This document shows positions 36,401-45,344 of a stretch of DNA of 64,000 bases, piece after piece; position 1 is the stretch's first letter, and each line of letters starts with the position of its first letter. The notes below the pieces were generated by a model that was not told where the DNA came from, did not search any database, and saw only the letters and a list, made by a program, of their open reading frames with translations. The stretch comes from a virus. Made by a program: the position numbers and the translations under genes. The stretch spans positions 62,001 through 126,000 of IMG/VR virus record IMGVR_UViG_3300017971_000185; one strand, given 5' to 3'.

Positions 36401-39400
36401 CGGTGACCGATCGGTTGCCGAGAGCACGGGTGTTTGCCTACTCGGAGACGGGGTTCCCCGATCTTGATTCGAGTTTTGAGTCTGACCCGCGGCCAGCGGT
36501 GATTGCCACGGTTCTTCCGCTGCACGAGTTTCCCATCCGTGACGATGGTTTGCCGGACGTATCGCAGTTAGAAGCGAACGGCGGAGAGTTGCCAGACCTG
36601 ACGACTGGCGATTCCGACTTGATCACGCCTGCGTTCACTACCTTCGATCGTGACGACCGAAGGTTTCCCCAGATAGCGATTGGGCGTCCTACGGGAGAAA
36701 TCATCGACATCGTGTCCGCTACCAGCGTGAACATTGGGTTTGGGGACTTTACTGTTTCCATACCTCAAAAGGTGTTTGTAGGAGAGGTTCTCCAGGGCTG
36801 CATCCTCACGTTCGTGACTTCAAACAATTCGACTGGCGATCCTATCCTCGATTCGACTGAGATTCTTGAGGCTGGCGATGAGCCCGAGGACGCGACGCCG
36901 CTCACGCTGGAGCGCGGCGATACCATCTTCATTACGCCGCCGGACGTGGACATTGAACCGGCCGATCCCTCGGAGAACGAGCAACGGGCTGCGGAGGTAA
37001 AAGGACTCCCAAGCTATCGCGTAGACTTCGATCTTCGTGTGAACGATGGCGATGGTGTGTATGAGGACAACACGCTGCCGTCGATCCTCGATCCCAGCAT
37101 CTTCTTCCTCAAGGAGCTACTAGGCCAGAAGCCTCCAGATCCACTCAGTCATCTGGAAGCTGAAGTGAGCTTCCGCAACAGCTTGACCGATCCTCTGGAG
37201 ATCCCCGCGCTTACGGGTGGCTATACGAACGACTCGGGGGACTACACGCTTCCGTATCTGTACGTCACGAATACGGAAATCGATCGCTTGGGTGAGGCAA
37301 AGGCAGCCTTCGCGACGATCGTGAGTACCGATGCCCCCGCTCCTCGGGCTGTGTATCCTGATGAGATTCAAGGAACGGATGGGCAAGTCCTCGCGTCGTT
37401 GTCGTTCGGGGGCGAGCAGCCTGCGGCGTTGCTCACGAGCCTGGATGCTACGCCCGTTACGACTGCCGGAGGCTACACACCGGGCTCGGGAGTGGGTGAC
37501 GTTGCGCCTTACGATCTGCTCCTCATCGAGACTCCACAGAGCGAGATTCCGATAGGAGCGCAAGGCATCATCAACCTCGGGACGGTTGAAGGCGGCGCCT
37601 CTGGAAGTCGGCTTCATCCTGCGCGCTTCGTGACGGCGACTTCGGCAGGTGCGCGTTTTCGCTACGAGTTTCTGGCGATGCAGACCTACGTTAACCAGCC
37701 GCCGACTGTGGCTCCTCCTGGCATGGTGGTTTCGGTAGCCGGCCCGACTACGACGTTCGATGTCACGTCTGTCTCTCCAGGTTTCATCGTGTTCAACGAC
37801 GGGAATCCGCCTCCGAGTCCGACTGGCGGTCTCAATGACATCGTTGATCCGGGCGGACCCTTTGCCTACCCGGCCAACGACAACCGCATTCGGATCAACA
37901 TTTGGACGGCAGACGATACGGTCAATCCGGTCGTGTTCGTGGGATACATCGAGATCGCCATGAATGGCGTCGGAGTCCCCACGGCAGACGCACCATTCAG
38001 TGGCCTTGGGCCTCAGACGATCACATCACCGCCGCCCTTCTTCGATCAACAAACGCTCAGTTTCCAGACGGCTGCTCCGTTTCTCACGGTGGGGTTTGGG
38101 CCGACCGACGTACCAGAGGACATCTCGAATCCGGGGTTCTCACGGCCGCTCTGGTTCACGGTCGATGTGGACACGACATCAGCGGCTCCGTCTGGCGGAG
38201 CAAGCCTGACGGGTTACATTGACAACGATCGAACGACTTTCCGTGAGGGCATCGACATGCGCGGTGTTCTCGATCGTGGCACACCAGCGTTGGTGGGACA
38301 ACCGGTACATGGGCGTCTCAGGGTCGAGTTTGTGGAAGGCCCTGGCGGTCAGGATGCGATCACGGTCAACAACCCGGCAGAAGTGAATGGCGGCGTTCCG
38401 TTCACATTCTTGAATCGAGAGTTTTCGTTCCCGACCATAGGCAGTTTCGATCTCAACACAGGGCGTGGATCGATCAAGGTCATGGGGTTTGAGGGACACG
38501 GGAACACGCCGTTGCCCTCGACCGGGGAAGTGGTCTTCTCGGCCATTCCGTCTTGGAGTCAGGACGAGAACGGGACGATTGCCTACGGCACCGGTACTTC
38601 GGCAGCAGCCACTTTCAACCCGGATTTCGACAATCGGGTTGCGGTGCTCACTGAGGCTGATGTGACGAGCGGCAATCTGGCTAATGTGGAGGCTGGCGAC
38701 ATCCTCACCATTGCCAGTAGCGACGACACGTCTGCTAGGGCGACCACCAAGGCAGGTACCTACCTAGTCAAGCACGCGATTCAGCCCCTCGCAGGAGGTT
38801 GGCCTTTCGCTACCTACGGGCTCACGACAAACACCAACCCGATTAACACAGGAGCCGGCTGGTTGCAGGTCCAGTTTCCGAGACTGGTCAGCGTCAACAC
38901 GCTGACCAAGGAAATCACGATCACGTCGGCTCGCCTCGATAACGGAACGGATGCGTGGCCTCCTGCCACAAACCGGATTTATCTCATCCCCGACGTGGCG
39001 GACATCGCTTCGGTTGTCAGCGTCGAGTACACGGCGGTGGACTTTGCCAACGCGGTGTTCACCTACGATGACACCACGGTTGAGGATGCGAACGGAGGGG
39101 GTTTGACTGAGGCGGATTTGGTAGCAGTGGCGGAGGACTCTTTCGTGTCTGGGTTCTGGGCTGCTGAGGTGCGGATGGATCGGGCAGGCGCAGGCTTGCC
39201 GAGGAACCTTGTGGGGTATCGGACGCCGGGGCCTGACAACACAGCTTACGGCTTCGGAGGAGTCAGGTTTTTCAATCCCAAGGTTCCCGCAAGCACGGCA
39301 GTCATCTTGACTTTCGGAGGAGGTCAGATCATTGAAGGCGGCACACCTGCTGCGAACGAGATTCGTGTTACGGATCATACGCCCATAGTCAACACGTCCT

Positions 39401-41391
39401 TTGTCAACGATCCCGATGCCATCGTGTATCCAAGCGTGGCGGAGAATTTCTTGTGGCGGCTTAGTCAGGCTAACTGGGATTTGATTCATGACGGAGCGGC
39501 TCAAGGTGCGGCGCAGGTGAATTGTCTTTTCCCTGGCGATCAGCTCAATACAGAGACAGCCATTCCGGCATTTCGAGCGCAGGCGGGTGTGTTTCTGGAG
39601 CCGTCAATCCCGAGGCCCGTTTTCGATCTGGGAGGAGTGTCGCCCAAGGTCGTGGACGCGAACAACTCACTGCTCCCGGCTGATATCGGGTTTCGGGATG
39701 CGGTGACTTACGGCATGTCGGAACCCGAGCGTGTGCGGTTTGAGGTACGTCGCATTCGTCGGTTCCATCTGCCGCTCACCGATGCGTCGCAAGCACTGCT
39801 GCCGCTCCAGTACGCGTACCAGATTCGGCGTGGGGTGGTGACGACCTATGGCCCAGACACGCTGCCTCCTACGAGTGAGGAGTGGCCTTACGTCATAGAG
39901 ACCATTGGCGGCACTACTCTAGGCGACTTCTTGGATGAGAACGTCAACATCAACCCCGGCGACATGTTCCGTCTGCTCGATAGCGACGGAACATTGCTCG
40001 ATGAGGTCGAGATCGCGGGTATTCCAGACGAGAATCGCCTGGCTCTTGCTGCTCCGGGGATCTCGGCTGTCAGCGCGGCTAACGTGAACGGAAAGGCTTT
40101 CGAGATCTACCTGCGGGCGGTTCCGGTTCCGCACGAGCAATCGAATGAGCAGCTTCTCGATCTGGTCGCTGACGAAGTGCTGATCGAGCGCACGGCAGAC
40201 TACGGTGCGCAAACCGGCGGGTGGGTTCCCATCGAAGCGTCATCGCTCGATCCTCGGCGTGTTCGTGACACGGACGGGAGCGTCAACTTCGCTGGTGCTG
40301 GAGTGGAGGAAGGCGACATCGTTCTCATCGACGGTGCGGGGGATCTGAGCGGACCAGGCGGTATTCCCATCACTGGTCAGGAAAGAGGAGCACGGCCGTT
40401 TGGGGATCGTTCTGTTCCGAATCGGACCGTGGCTACGCCTGGGCAAGAGGTTCCGTTCATCGCGGGCGCTCCGTCTGAGTTGGATGACAACCGGGGGTTC
40501 TACCGCGTGTCGGAGGTTGCTTCTGAGTCGGTGACGATAGATCCCACAACGACCTTCTCTGGAGAGAACGGCGGAAGTTTCATTACGTTTGGCGACCAAG
40601 CGGAGTATGCCGTCTACCCAACTGTGAGCGATTCGACGGCTCCGTTTGCCGATCCTCCGGGCGGTCCGGGGGTGGAAGGGCAGATGGATCTGAGGCCCAC
40701 GTCGTTTGCTGGAGAGAACGGGTCTCCAGCGGATTCGTACTTGGACAATCTGTTCTCCATCGCTCCGTTCTCCTACCGCATCATCCGTCCTTCGGCTCTC
40801 CTCTCAGATGAGGCAGTGGATCTCATCTTGCTGATGCGCGAGCGAACGCTCAGCTTCATCGATGCGTTCAATGTGTTCTTCACAGGCACGAAGGAAGGGT
40901 CGTACTTCATCTTCCAGCGCGACGCTCACATCTCTGATTTGGGGAATCCTCTTATCCCAGATGAGGGGTTGGGAGTCATGTCCAATGCTCTCATTCAGGG
41001 TGTCGCGGGACTGACCCAGATCTCGCCTTTCGCCAACACGACGGACGCACTCTCCGTGCTCGACCGGCGGTTTTGGGTAGCTGACACGCGTCTCGACGCC
41101 GAGCGCCCCCAGCCGGGAGATCCCACATACTCAACCTTTGAGACGAACGACGGCAACCCCAGCGCCGCTGTGGGCGATGGGCGTCCGGTTCTGCCCGACC
41201 GCATCACAGAGGTACTCGATAACAGCGATCAATTCCGGCCGTTGCGGTTGTCCTGGCTGAATTTCCGCGTGAACCGAGAGGATGGCATCTTGGTCACGCT
41301 CAACATCAGCCGTAGTCGGTTTTCCAAGAACAGGCGCAGGCAGATTCGCCAGCTACAGCAGGCCAAGTCTCTAGAGGATGCGCAGTCATGA
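30487..41391 (+). CDS. Giant baseplate or tail-tip structural protein (3634 residues)
   Basis: The largest gene of the window. Strand-rich throughout, acidic, with recurring segments of the type TVTIEYF or VEVEYFQ that resemble joints in the sheath insert. Two adjacent copies of one module are visible at about residues 1383-1455 (GKLLRVGEFPFYIKESTYD) and 1481-1550 (GYLLEIGGYPFIIAGATLSE). A helical insertion lies near 1740-1900 (DRAARTFIEFYNNVILAYEQ). A module ending AAALGFLPGWHVRV (about 633-735) resembles others in the sheath, the gp25-like protein and the last fibre. It is placed between the spike and the wedge genes; probably a large baseplate ring, cage or whisker. No enzyme motif seen. 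Confidence 0.6.
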   Translation: MGFPLDGFVLRAPRTAPSNAISTDEAVNGVERDFKPPVTSAFGGGEAPELVEVAADQYRAAVLLRPDDGQTEYLIWAANTADLSTLEIFEADSDDGSIRALYGTLEVENQVSDPDPEVYEDGTLRFYVSDSTNASIAAILQFKIARGDTDDTLVLTEGFYDFNPVTSIVTITDEATIQALSGGFSPLRRDRLGSLRYTRAAVRFWWSKNDRYATRFQWNGLTQRWEPLKGTAPRNLGTLLADGTYTAIPNPNVPAGEYLPGNSVDPDSYSMIRVGVRPDSGSTPVAEPVSVTGYGGILVVADDEVEEYDFPTNAPTAAGVMGQSSGELLWNPGFVNLFAGQSVFYCYQSFLTEGDAEAVGKLETSEEEPLFLSPVPGVTDYPFVRIGNRTPLEALMADTEALLAVTAVSEGQVGIALSTGKLKFSQVDIDKSDPESTTFDTNWLGAEVFYDGLSLTRSPLKTKAPVRLVDGSGDPTTISKDQRLYIPDAEPQPAPGVSGVQFEPDLTGTIPDPAIDPSIRYNKSGLVRDVRGDWDLVLFTTEGRITSVRVVDDPEDEVPRFKFRIPQGRAYIDLNRGSGGSEVILGKKDRQRFAGEPMWFLQSGVQPAVYASEARICSRVRGSFDLVGTERLKFAIQNNIYLWNASADPGGVATSAGGTFTAEEIATSLDAVITGQGSAVVVGSCVVLQTDLEANGKQYGEIEVGWGPVDTKDLSGAAALGFLPGWHVRVSNPPSVDDLHFLPDSGTHLGVYRSPLNISGRRDDIADIGHRDRLEDTTLSENIAQIPVVLLDKIPLEDQPGYDDGVFFRLQTGFFTRDLQNYDEVLHQFGEGKFTWVDENSLFGLVPRPTTELGLGASSLVPDSFRLPGKGLKVSADGGPFVEQELDTDFKLLLDGQPGIATLIQQVGDRVALGARGTVAARGTTFEDNSPDVDFVALGVTEGYQLKLLTGAEAIQGTYIVTADATNPKQLQVKPAFLDDSSSVTWELFVGVDEDTNDPGIVADAHYLQFNHLLEEPFKIRTLTDLGDVPVDATTQEASRLQANISRALASEREIDIRFGQPNGSPTATLRRLEQEFLGEIVNSGLYVPDPSGERFVNEDFSIRVGTKLFTFAAGDLVKVPPPVTFPLTGNIIEVEDGSGLLNFGAEVFAELAQSDVYYVEEFADPAASPTVLPAGVAEYRIDDGLLNFSADDMAQYGGTTTAYFVQQMVTENGQDVTISPLQGSILFNTPIDEQTIVEVEYFQAQVGSGELALDNEGDPIQVIEFVPLFVDQEEATLPPVPPGSIVPADYGRRWDFNPTERTVREDIDATIYVGNNLANVGGAVSPQVEIDYEANQLILKQPVDQNTKVTITYAVNESFGGEQSYTVSTIPVYRPPFRIPANTDEFVLEGDRTGDVIAGKLLRVGEFPFYIKESTYDASANSTTVEIFPPTQPNQEPGTLAPGHDVLSLLTERPIAKQYNTAADDGIWKDIPNEYEPVNRGFVSVTFFGNLVEDAITGYLLEIGGYPFIIAGATLSEDGNRTTIDLTSPTPEGFVVGQDAVRVTIRPVYQPAPMNFLGLGPVSREDVAEVVLFGETDDSGNVLPGRTLKLSTEYTLDYDSGTIDFLAPQQAPLRPGQTLYLRHTRLRVLAPFVRDEVVVTPRYFASYVNGIVPSEDNGILGQVLRAEYTFASPDTWFYRTAPLLDYLGEVGESLQAGISAQLPSRGAVVAIPPAVENDTEGNLGLRAQISDLEDQDRAARTFIEFYNNVILAYEQVLETISGNVIGDRDGKFKFFVGRGKELAPPGYEDAITGNLNTRNIFSELFFAYNRHLIHLTRDPLVEPITAELQGDQIVGDFLDPDRLADLFGEMREIIHNDVDDLVLVSRTRKRVRRKPLRYESFGRYDIAGEPNKFSRLFPERATAFTLTDPGLLADLESDPVDPGVYAFRKKLTKWSFKGGIQRPKRGSTFRKSIGIIGNPVLGQMTGITSITVTDRLPRARVFAYSETGFPDLDSSFESDPRPAVIATVLPLHEFPIRDDGLPDVSQLEANGGELPDLTTGDSDLITPAFTTFDRDDRRFPQIAIGRPTGEIIDIVSATSVNIGFGDFTVSIPQKVFVGEVLQGCILTFVTSNNSTGDPILDSTEILEAGDEPEDATPLTLERGDTIFITPPDVDIEPADPSENEQRAAEVKGLPSYRVDFDLRVNDGDGVYEDNTLPSILDPSIFFLKELLGQKPPDPLSHLEAEVSFRNSLTDPLEIPALTGGYTNDSGDYTLPYLYVTNTEIDRLGEAKAAFATIVSTDAPAPRAVYPDEIQGTDGQVLASLSFGGEQPAALLTSLDATPVTTAGGYTPGSGVGDVAPYDLLLIETPQSEIPIGAQGIINLGTVEGGASGSRLHPARFVTATSAGARFRYEFLAMQTYVNQPPTVAPPGMVVSVAGPTTTFDVTSVSPGFIVFNDGNPPPSPTGGLNDIVDPGGPFAYPANDNRIRINIWTADDTVNPVVFVGYIEIAMNGVGVPTADAPFSGLGPQTITSPPPFFDQQTLSFQTAAPFLTVGFGPTDVPEDISNPGFSRPLWFTVDVDTTSAAPSGGASLTGYIDNDRTTFREGIDMRGVLDRGTPALVGQPVHGRLRVEFVEGPGGQDAITVNNPAEVNGGVPFTFLNREFSFPTIGSFDLNTGRGSIKVMGFEGHGNTPLPSTGEVVFSAIPSWSQDENGTIAYGTGTSAAATFNPDFDNRVAVLTEADVTSGNLANVEAGDILTIASSDDTSARATTKAGTYLVKHAIQPLAGGWPFATYGLTTNTNPINTGAGWLQVQFPRLVSVNTLTKEITITSARLDNGTDAWPPATNRIYLIPDVADIASVVSVEYTAVDFANAVFTYDDTTVEDANGGGLTEADLVAVAEDSFVSGFWAAEVRMDRAGAGLPRNLVGYRTPGPDNTAYGFGGVRFFNPKVPASTAVILTFGGGQIIEGGTPAANEIRVTDHTPIVNTSFVNDPDAIVYPSVAENFLWRLSQANWDLIHDGAAQGAAQVNCLFPGDQLNTETAIPAFRAQAGVFLEPSIPRPVFDLGGVSPKVVDANNSLLPADIGFRDAVTYGMSEPERVRFEVRRIRRFHLPLTDASQALLPLQYAYQIRRGVVTTYGPDTLPPTSEEWPYVIETIGGTTLGDFLDENVNINPGDMFRLLDSDGTLLDEVEIAGIPDENRLALAAPGISAVSAANVNGKAFEIYLRAVPVPHEQSNEQLLDLVADEVLIERTADYGAQTGGWVPIEASSLDPRRVRDTDGSVNFAGAGVEEGDIVLIDGAGDLSGPGGIPITGQERGARPFGDRSVPNRTVATPGQEVPFIAGAPSELDDNRGFYRVSEVASESVTIDPTTTFSGENGGSFITFGDQAEYAVYPTVSDSTAPFADPPGGPGVEGQMDLRPTSFAGENGSPADSYLDNLFSIAPFSYRIIRPSALLSDEAVDLILLMRERTLSFIDAFNVFFTGTKEGSYFIFQRDAHISDLGNPLIPDEGLGVMSNALIQGVAGLTQISPFANTTDALSVLDRRFWVADTRLDAERPQPGDPTYSTFETNDGNPSAAVGDGRPVLPDRITEVLDNSDQFRPLRLSWLNFRVNREDGILVTLNISRSRFSKNRRRQIRQLQQAKSLEDAQS

Positions 41392-41645
41392 AGCCACTCG
41401 ATGAAGATCTGACTCCAGAAGAGGCCAAGCGACGGCTTGATGAGATGGGCATTCCAACAGACGCCTGGCAGAACACCAACCCTGATGGGGAGGTCGAGAT
41501 CACAAGCATCCCAACATTCGAGCGCATGGCAGGTAGGCTCGGGGAATTGGGTGGCTTGATCGAGGAACAGATCGAGAAGGACCGGAAGCAGATCAAGGAT
41601 CTACAACTCAAACTCGCGCGGCTCAAGCATGGAGGAGGCAGGTAG
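41388..41645 (+). CDS. Small coiled-coil protein
   Basis: Protein of 85 residues; ATG overlaps the stop of the giant gene (ATGA). Its middle and end (ERMAGRLGELGGLIEEQIEK then DRKQIKDLQLKLARLKHGGG) form a heptad-like coiled coil; the N-terminus, LTPEEAKRRLDEMGIPTDAW, is another helix. Possibly an assembly factor for the giant protein. Not recognised. Confidence 0.65.
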   Translation: MKPLDEDLTPEEAKRRLDEMGIPTDAWQNTNPDGEVEITSIPTFERMAGRLGELGGLIEEQIEKDRKQIKDLQLKLARLKHGGGR

Positions 41646-44258
41646 GTGCCAAACCCAGAACAGGGGCCGCAACAGCAGGGGCTCGTAGGCACCTGGCAGA
41701 CGGTCAATCTCGGGATTCCCGACTTTCTGGAGGAAGTCCGCGAAGCCGTAGACCAATTCTTCTCGTTGCTCATCCAGATCCTCAACATCCTGTTGCAGAT
41801 CTTGGAGATTCTCAAGACGTTCGCCATCGGTTTTCTCGATCCGATCATCGCGTTGATCGAGGCTCTCCTGGCGCTTCTTGAGGCAATTCTCAACGACCTA
41901 CGTCAAGCAGGGTTGTATCTTCACGGAGATTGGTCGCTCTTGAAAGGGCCTGAATTTCGCAACCTTCTCGGCGGATTCACGGCTTACGAGCGACGGATGA
42001 TAACTCGGCTTGTTGATCGACGTGACCCGAACCGGCCGAACATCTCCAGTTTCTCGGCTTGTATTGCGGTGTTCTTGTACGTCTCGGTAGACATTTCGGC
42101 ACTGGAACGACTCATCCGGCTGATCAGAGGCATCTTGGCTCTGTTCACTCGCAAGATTCCGTTGCCGCGAAGTCTGGGGGCAGTTGTTCAACTTCGGGCG
42201 ACGTATGGATACGAGGGTGCTGCGGTCACTTCGTTTGCGAAGCCGGGGTTCTTCCCGACACGCGAGCAGTTGAAGAATGAGAAGCTCTCGGATGCTTTCA
42301 ACGCGGTGAACATTACGTGGCGGATGGCTCCCACGCCCGGTAATTTCCTCACCACGTTCGCACAGCTTCCGCCCTCGGGTTTCTTGGTCGAGGTTTCCAC
42401 GATCTCGCAGGGCATTACAGTCCAGTACGACAAGCCGATCAAGGGAGCGAACGAAGGACAGGAGGACAACAAGGGGCGAGACGTGGGCACGGCGGTCAAC
42501 GAAGATGGGCAGCCCATCGTGTTGTTCGGTGGCTATGACCAGCTACGAGTCGAGGACAGCCTGCAATTCAACGAAGGGGTCACGGGCCAGGGACCGTTCC
42601 GACAACTCAAGCCTCTGTCTGTGAGGGTGTTCGGAGTCAAGAGCCTTTCCGACGCTGCGCCGATTCAGTTTAGCGATCTCAAGGACGCCAGCGGCAACTA
42701 CTACATCCAAAAGACGTTCTACACGAGCGGCTTTGCTGGCGCGTTCTTCCCCGGCAAGGGATACGGCATCACGATTCCGTTTGAGGAAATGCCGTTCGAT
42801 GCGGAGTTTGGCTACGAGGGTGGTCTGTCCAAATTCAAGCCGACTGGACGGCCCTCCAAATTCTTCGTCCGCGTTCGGGCCGTCAGCAAAACGATCAAGA
42901 AGCCGGAGGACTTTGCCTATGACGTTGCTCGGGTTTTCTTTGATGACGTAGGCAACCCGGTGACGCTGCCGTTGGTCCAGCCTTTTCCGTTTGAGGAAGC
43001 CACTACGCCGGGTGACGCAGGCCCTCTGTCCGCGCCTTTGGAGATCGTGTTCCCTGGCGGAGCCACCGAGGAGTATCTGCGCTGCGTCGTATCGGCTCTG
43101 GCTGTCATGGTGCTGAGTCGGGCGGACTTGCCGGTCAAGGTCGGAACGTCCTCGACGGAGGGCGATGCTCCTACGATCCACACGTTCAACTATCCGCCGA
43201 CAGAGGAGGATTTGGAGTTTGAGGGAGCTAGCTCGTCATGGTCAGGCTACGAGGGACAGGCGCGCAAGTACACACAGCTTGAAGAGTTGGCTGGAGTCCT
43301 GACGCCGCAGCTTCTCGGTCGTAAGTGGCGAGTGGCGAAGTTTTACGAGTCAACGAACAACCTGGCGAGATGGCGCAAGAGGTTGTTGGCCCGGTGCGTC
43401 AACCTGACGAATCGCATGTACCGAGAGAATCGTCCTCCAGCCTCGCTGGAGGAGGTTGTGGTCTCGACTTGCAAGGACTTGTTAGACTTCAAATTCGATC
43501 TCGGCGAGTCCGTAAGCATCATCGAAGCATTGAGTAGTCGAGAGGTCAAGTCAGGATTAGCTCCCAATCCGCTCAGTATTGGCATCACATCACCAGGGCG
43601 CAATGTCGAGCAGATGGAAGATCCCGGTCTGTTGGCTCGTGCGGAGCACTTCTTTCAGATTAGCCGTAGAGGCGGGAAGAGCATTCAAGGTTCCGTAGAC
43701 AAGTCGCCTGTGGTCTTTAGCCGAAGGAACAACATCGATATCGATTCGCTGGAGTTTTGTCGCAACGCATTCTCCGATGCGATCTATGAGCAAGCGGCTT
43801 TTGCTCTCCGAGTTGCGGTAGGGCCTTTCCAGCGACCACAGGAGGACGGCTGGATCGCTATTCGGCTGTTCCCTCAGGGGCTCCCCGCTATCGATCGATT
43901 CCTCGATGAGTTGCTTGCACTTCTGCGCAGCATCCGGGCTGCTCTTCAAGCAATCACGGATCTGATCAAGCGCTTCATCGAATTCTTGCAGTCGCGCATT
44001 ATCGAGTTGCAAGCGTTGCTCAACCGGATCAACGCGATGATCCAAAACCTCTTGCGGTTTTTCATTGGGATTCCGGCGGCAGCCGGTTTGGTGGTTGTTG
44101 CGCCGGGGACAGATGGGGTGTTGTCTGCTCTCGTTTCGGCAGGCAACAAGCCCTACGACAGCCCAAGAGCTTACGGTGGCGGGGTGGTCATGTTGGCTGG
44201 CGGCATACCGACGATCGCGCTGGATCTCTTCAAAGCGCTTGTACAGGGGAGTGGCTGA
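41646..44258 (+). CDS. Baseplate-region protein with hydrophobic helical ends
   Basis: Protein of 870 residues, GTG start at 41646 directly after the previous stop. Residues 25-85 are Leu/Ile-rich helices (SLLIQILNILLQILEILKTF, then LIALIEALLALLEAILNDL-like), and a matching Leu/Ile-rich helical part recurs at about 750-820 (LLALLRSIRAALQAITDLIK). Between them is a mostly beta region (SKFKPTGRPSKFFVRVRAVS). The mirrored amphipathic ends suggest membrane contact or bundling around the tail. Its stop overlaps the next ATG (TGATG). Function not recognised. Confidence 0.6.
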   Translation: MPNPEQGPQQQGLVGTWQTVNLGIPDFLEEVREAVDQFFSLLIQILNILLQILEILKTFAIGFLDPIIALIEALLALLEAILNDLRQAGLYLHGDWSLLKGPEFRNLLGGFTAYERRMITRLVDRRDPNRPNISSFSACIAVFLYVSVDISALERLIRLIRGILALFTRKIPLPRSLGAVVQLRATYGYEGAAVTSFAKPGFFPTREQLKNEKLSDAFNAVNITWRMAPTPGNFLTTFAQLPPSGFLVEVSTISQGITVQYDKPIKGANEGQEDNKGRDVGTAVNEDGQPIVLFGGYDQLRVEDSLQFNEGVTGQGPFRQLKPLSVRVFGVKSLSDAAPIQFSDLKDASGNYYIQKTFYTSGFAGAFFPGKGYGITIPFEEMPFDAEFGYEGGLSKFKPTGRPSKFFVRVRAVSKTIKKPEDFAYDVARVFFDDVGNPVTLPLVQPFPFEEATTPGDAGPLSAPLEIVFPGGATEEYLRCVVSALAVMVLSRADLPVKVGTSSTEGDAPTIHTFNYPPTEEDLEFEGASSSWSGYEGQARKYTQLEELAGVLTPQLLGRKWRVAKFYESTNNLARWRKRLLARCVNLTNRMYRENRPPASLEEVVVSTCKDLLDFKFDLGESVSIIEALSSREVKSGLAPNPLSIGITSPGRNVEQMEDPGLLARAEHFFQISRRGGKSIQGSVDKSPVVFSRRNNIDIDSLEFCRNAFSDAIYEQAAFALRVAVGPFQRPQEDGWIAIRLFPQGLPAIDRFLDELLALLRSIRAALQAITDLIKRFIEFLQSRIIELQALLNRINAMIQNLLRFFIGIPAAAGLVVVAPGTDGVLSALVSAGNKPYDSPRAYGGGVVMLAGGIPTIALDLFKALVQGSG

Positions 44259-45313
44259 TGAGTTTCGGATTCCTTGGGAGTTTTCGGCAGACGCAGTGGC
44301 GAATCTTCCGCCAATTCATCCTCAATGAACGGCGGGTCATCGATGCTCGTTTGGCTTACATCGATGCCGAGCTACAGCGTATTGGTGAGATCACGGTGTC
44401 CTATGCCCGTCGAAATGAGGATTCCTCGGGAGAAGTAACAGAGCGTAGAACCGGTTTCTCCGTGATGCCTGAAAGCTCGTCCCTGCACAAGCTCGTGCAA
44501 GCCTACATCGCTCAGGGCGGCAATCCGTGTGAGATTTCCTTGTTCCTCAAGCCGGATCATGTGCTCTGGGAATCGGACCGTGATCCTGATGAGAACCCGG
44601 ACATCGATCCCACGGCTCCGATCAACGATGAAGAAGTGGACGGCGCTCTCAGCGAACAGCCGGAGTTTGGCGTGGTGTCTCCCGAGAGCGATAACCGGTC
44701 GGTGGGTGGTCCCGATCGTGGTGGGTGGCTTCGGTGGGGACGCTATCCGTTCCGTAGAATTGGCCGCATGATCGACCTGAGTGAAGCCGATCAGCAGATT
44801 GCGTACCACGTGGATTTCGCACGTCGGTGGGCTAATCCGACGATTCAGGAGCGTCGTAACAATCTGGAGGCTCGCATCATCAAGTTGATGGATTACCGCG
44901 AGCAACTCATTCACGAGCGAGAGAATGTTCTGTCGCAAGCGGTAGGCGGAAGCGTGGATAGCGTGCCCCTAGGCGATCAACGGATGGTTCAGCCGAATCT
45001 TCATGTTGCTCTCATCGTGCAGGCTATCGACAAGATCATCTACACCCTCATTCCTCGCGGCCGTACCCGAGGAGAGTTACGGGAACAGCAGCGAAAGGAG
45101 ATTACGGAACGACCCGGAGTGGTGGTTAATGCCGATGAGGCTCTTGCGAAGTTGAAAGCAGATTTGGAGGCCAGTCAAACTGCTACAGAGAGCCAGGGAT
45201 TGCCAGATGAGGATCTCATTCCCGACTTCAACCAACCCAACTACGCCAACTTGGGGGAATTCGACACTCTTTGGTGGGACCATCCCGTAGAGGACGACTC
45301 CAATACTGCGTGA
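44258..45313 (+). CDS. Baseplate-region protein, helical
   Basis: Protein of 351 residues. Starts with aromatic and basic residues (MSFGFLGSFRQTQWRIFRQF), followed by helices (VIDARLAYIDAELQRIGEIT), an acidic loop (DRDPDENPDIDPTAPINDEE) and a second helical region (ANPTIQERRNNLEARIIKLM; DYREQLIHERENVL). Possibly a trimerising or wedge-linking protein. It is followed by a 31-nt gap with a CCTATAGC octamer. Not recognised. Confidence 0.6.
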   Translation: MSFGFLGSFRQTQWRIFRQFILNERRVIDARLAYIDAELQRIGEITVSYARRNEDSSGEVTERRTGFSVMPESSSLHKLVQAYIAQGGNPCEISLFLKPDHVLWESDRDPDENPDIDPTAPINDEEVDGALSEQPEFGVVSPESDNRSVGGPDRGGWLRWGRYPFRRIGRMIDLSEADQQIAYHVDFARRWANPTIQERRNNLEARIIKLMDYREQLIHERENVLSQAVGGSVDSVPLGDQRMVQPNLHVALIVQAIDKIIYTLIPRGRTRGELREQQRKEITERPGVVVNADEALAKLKADLEASQTATESQGLPDEDLIPDFNQPNYANLGEFDTLWWDHPVEDDSNTA

Positions 45314-45317
45314 TTTG

Positions 45318-45325
45318 CCTATAGC
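45318..45325 (+). promoter_or_regulatory. CCTATAKC motif, copy 3
   Basis: CCTATAGC in the 31-nt gap before the gp25-like gene, 19 nt ahead of its ATG. Gaps between tail genes here are otherwise absent, which makes its placement notable. Confidence 0.3.
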
Positions 45326-45344
45326 AAACCCCTCGTGAACCAGC

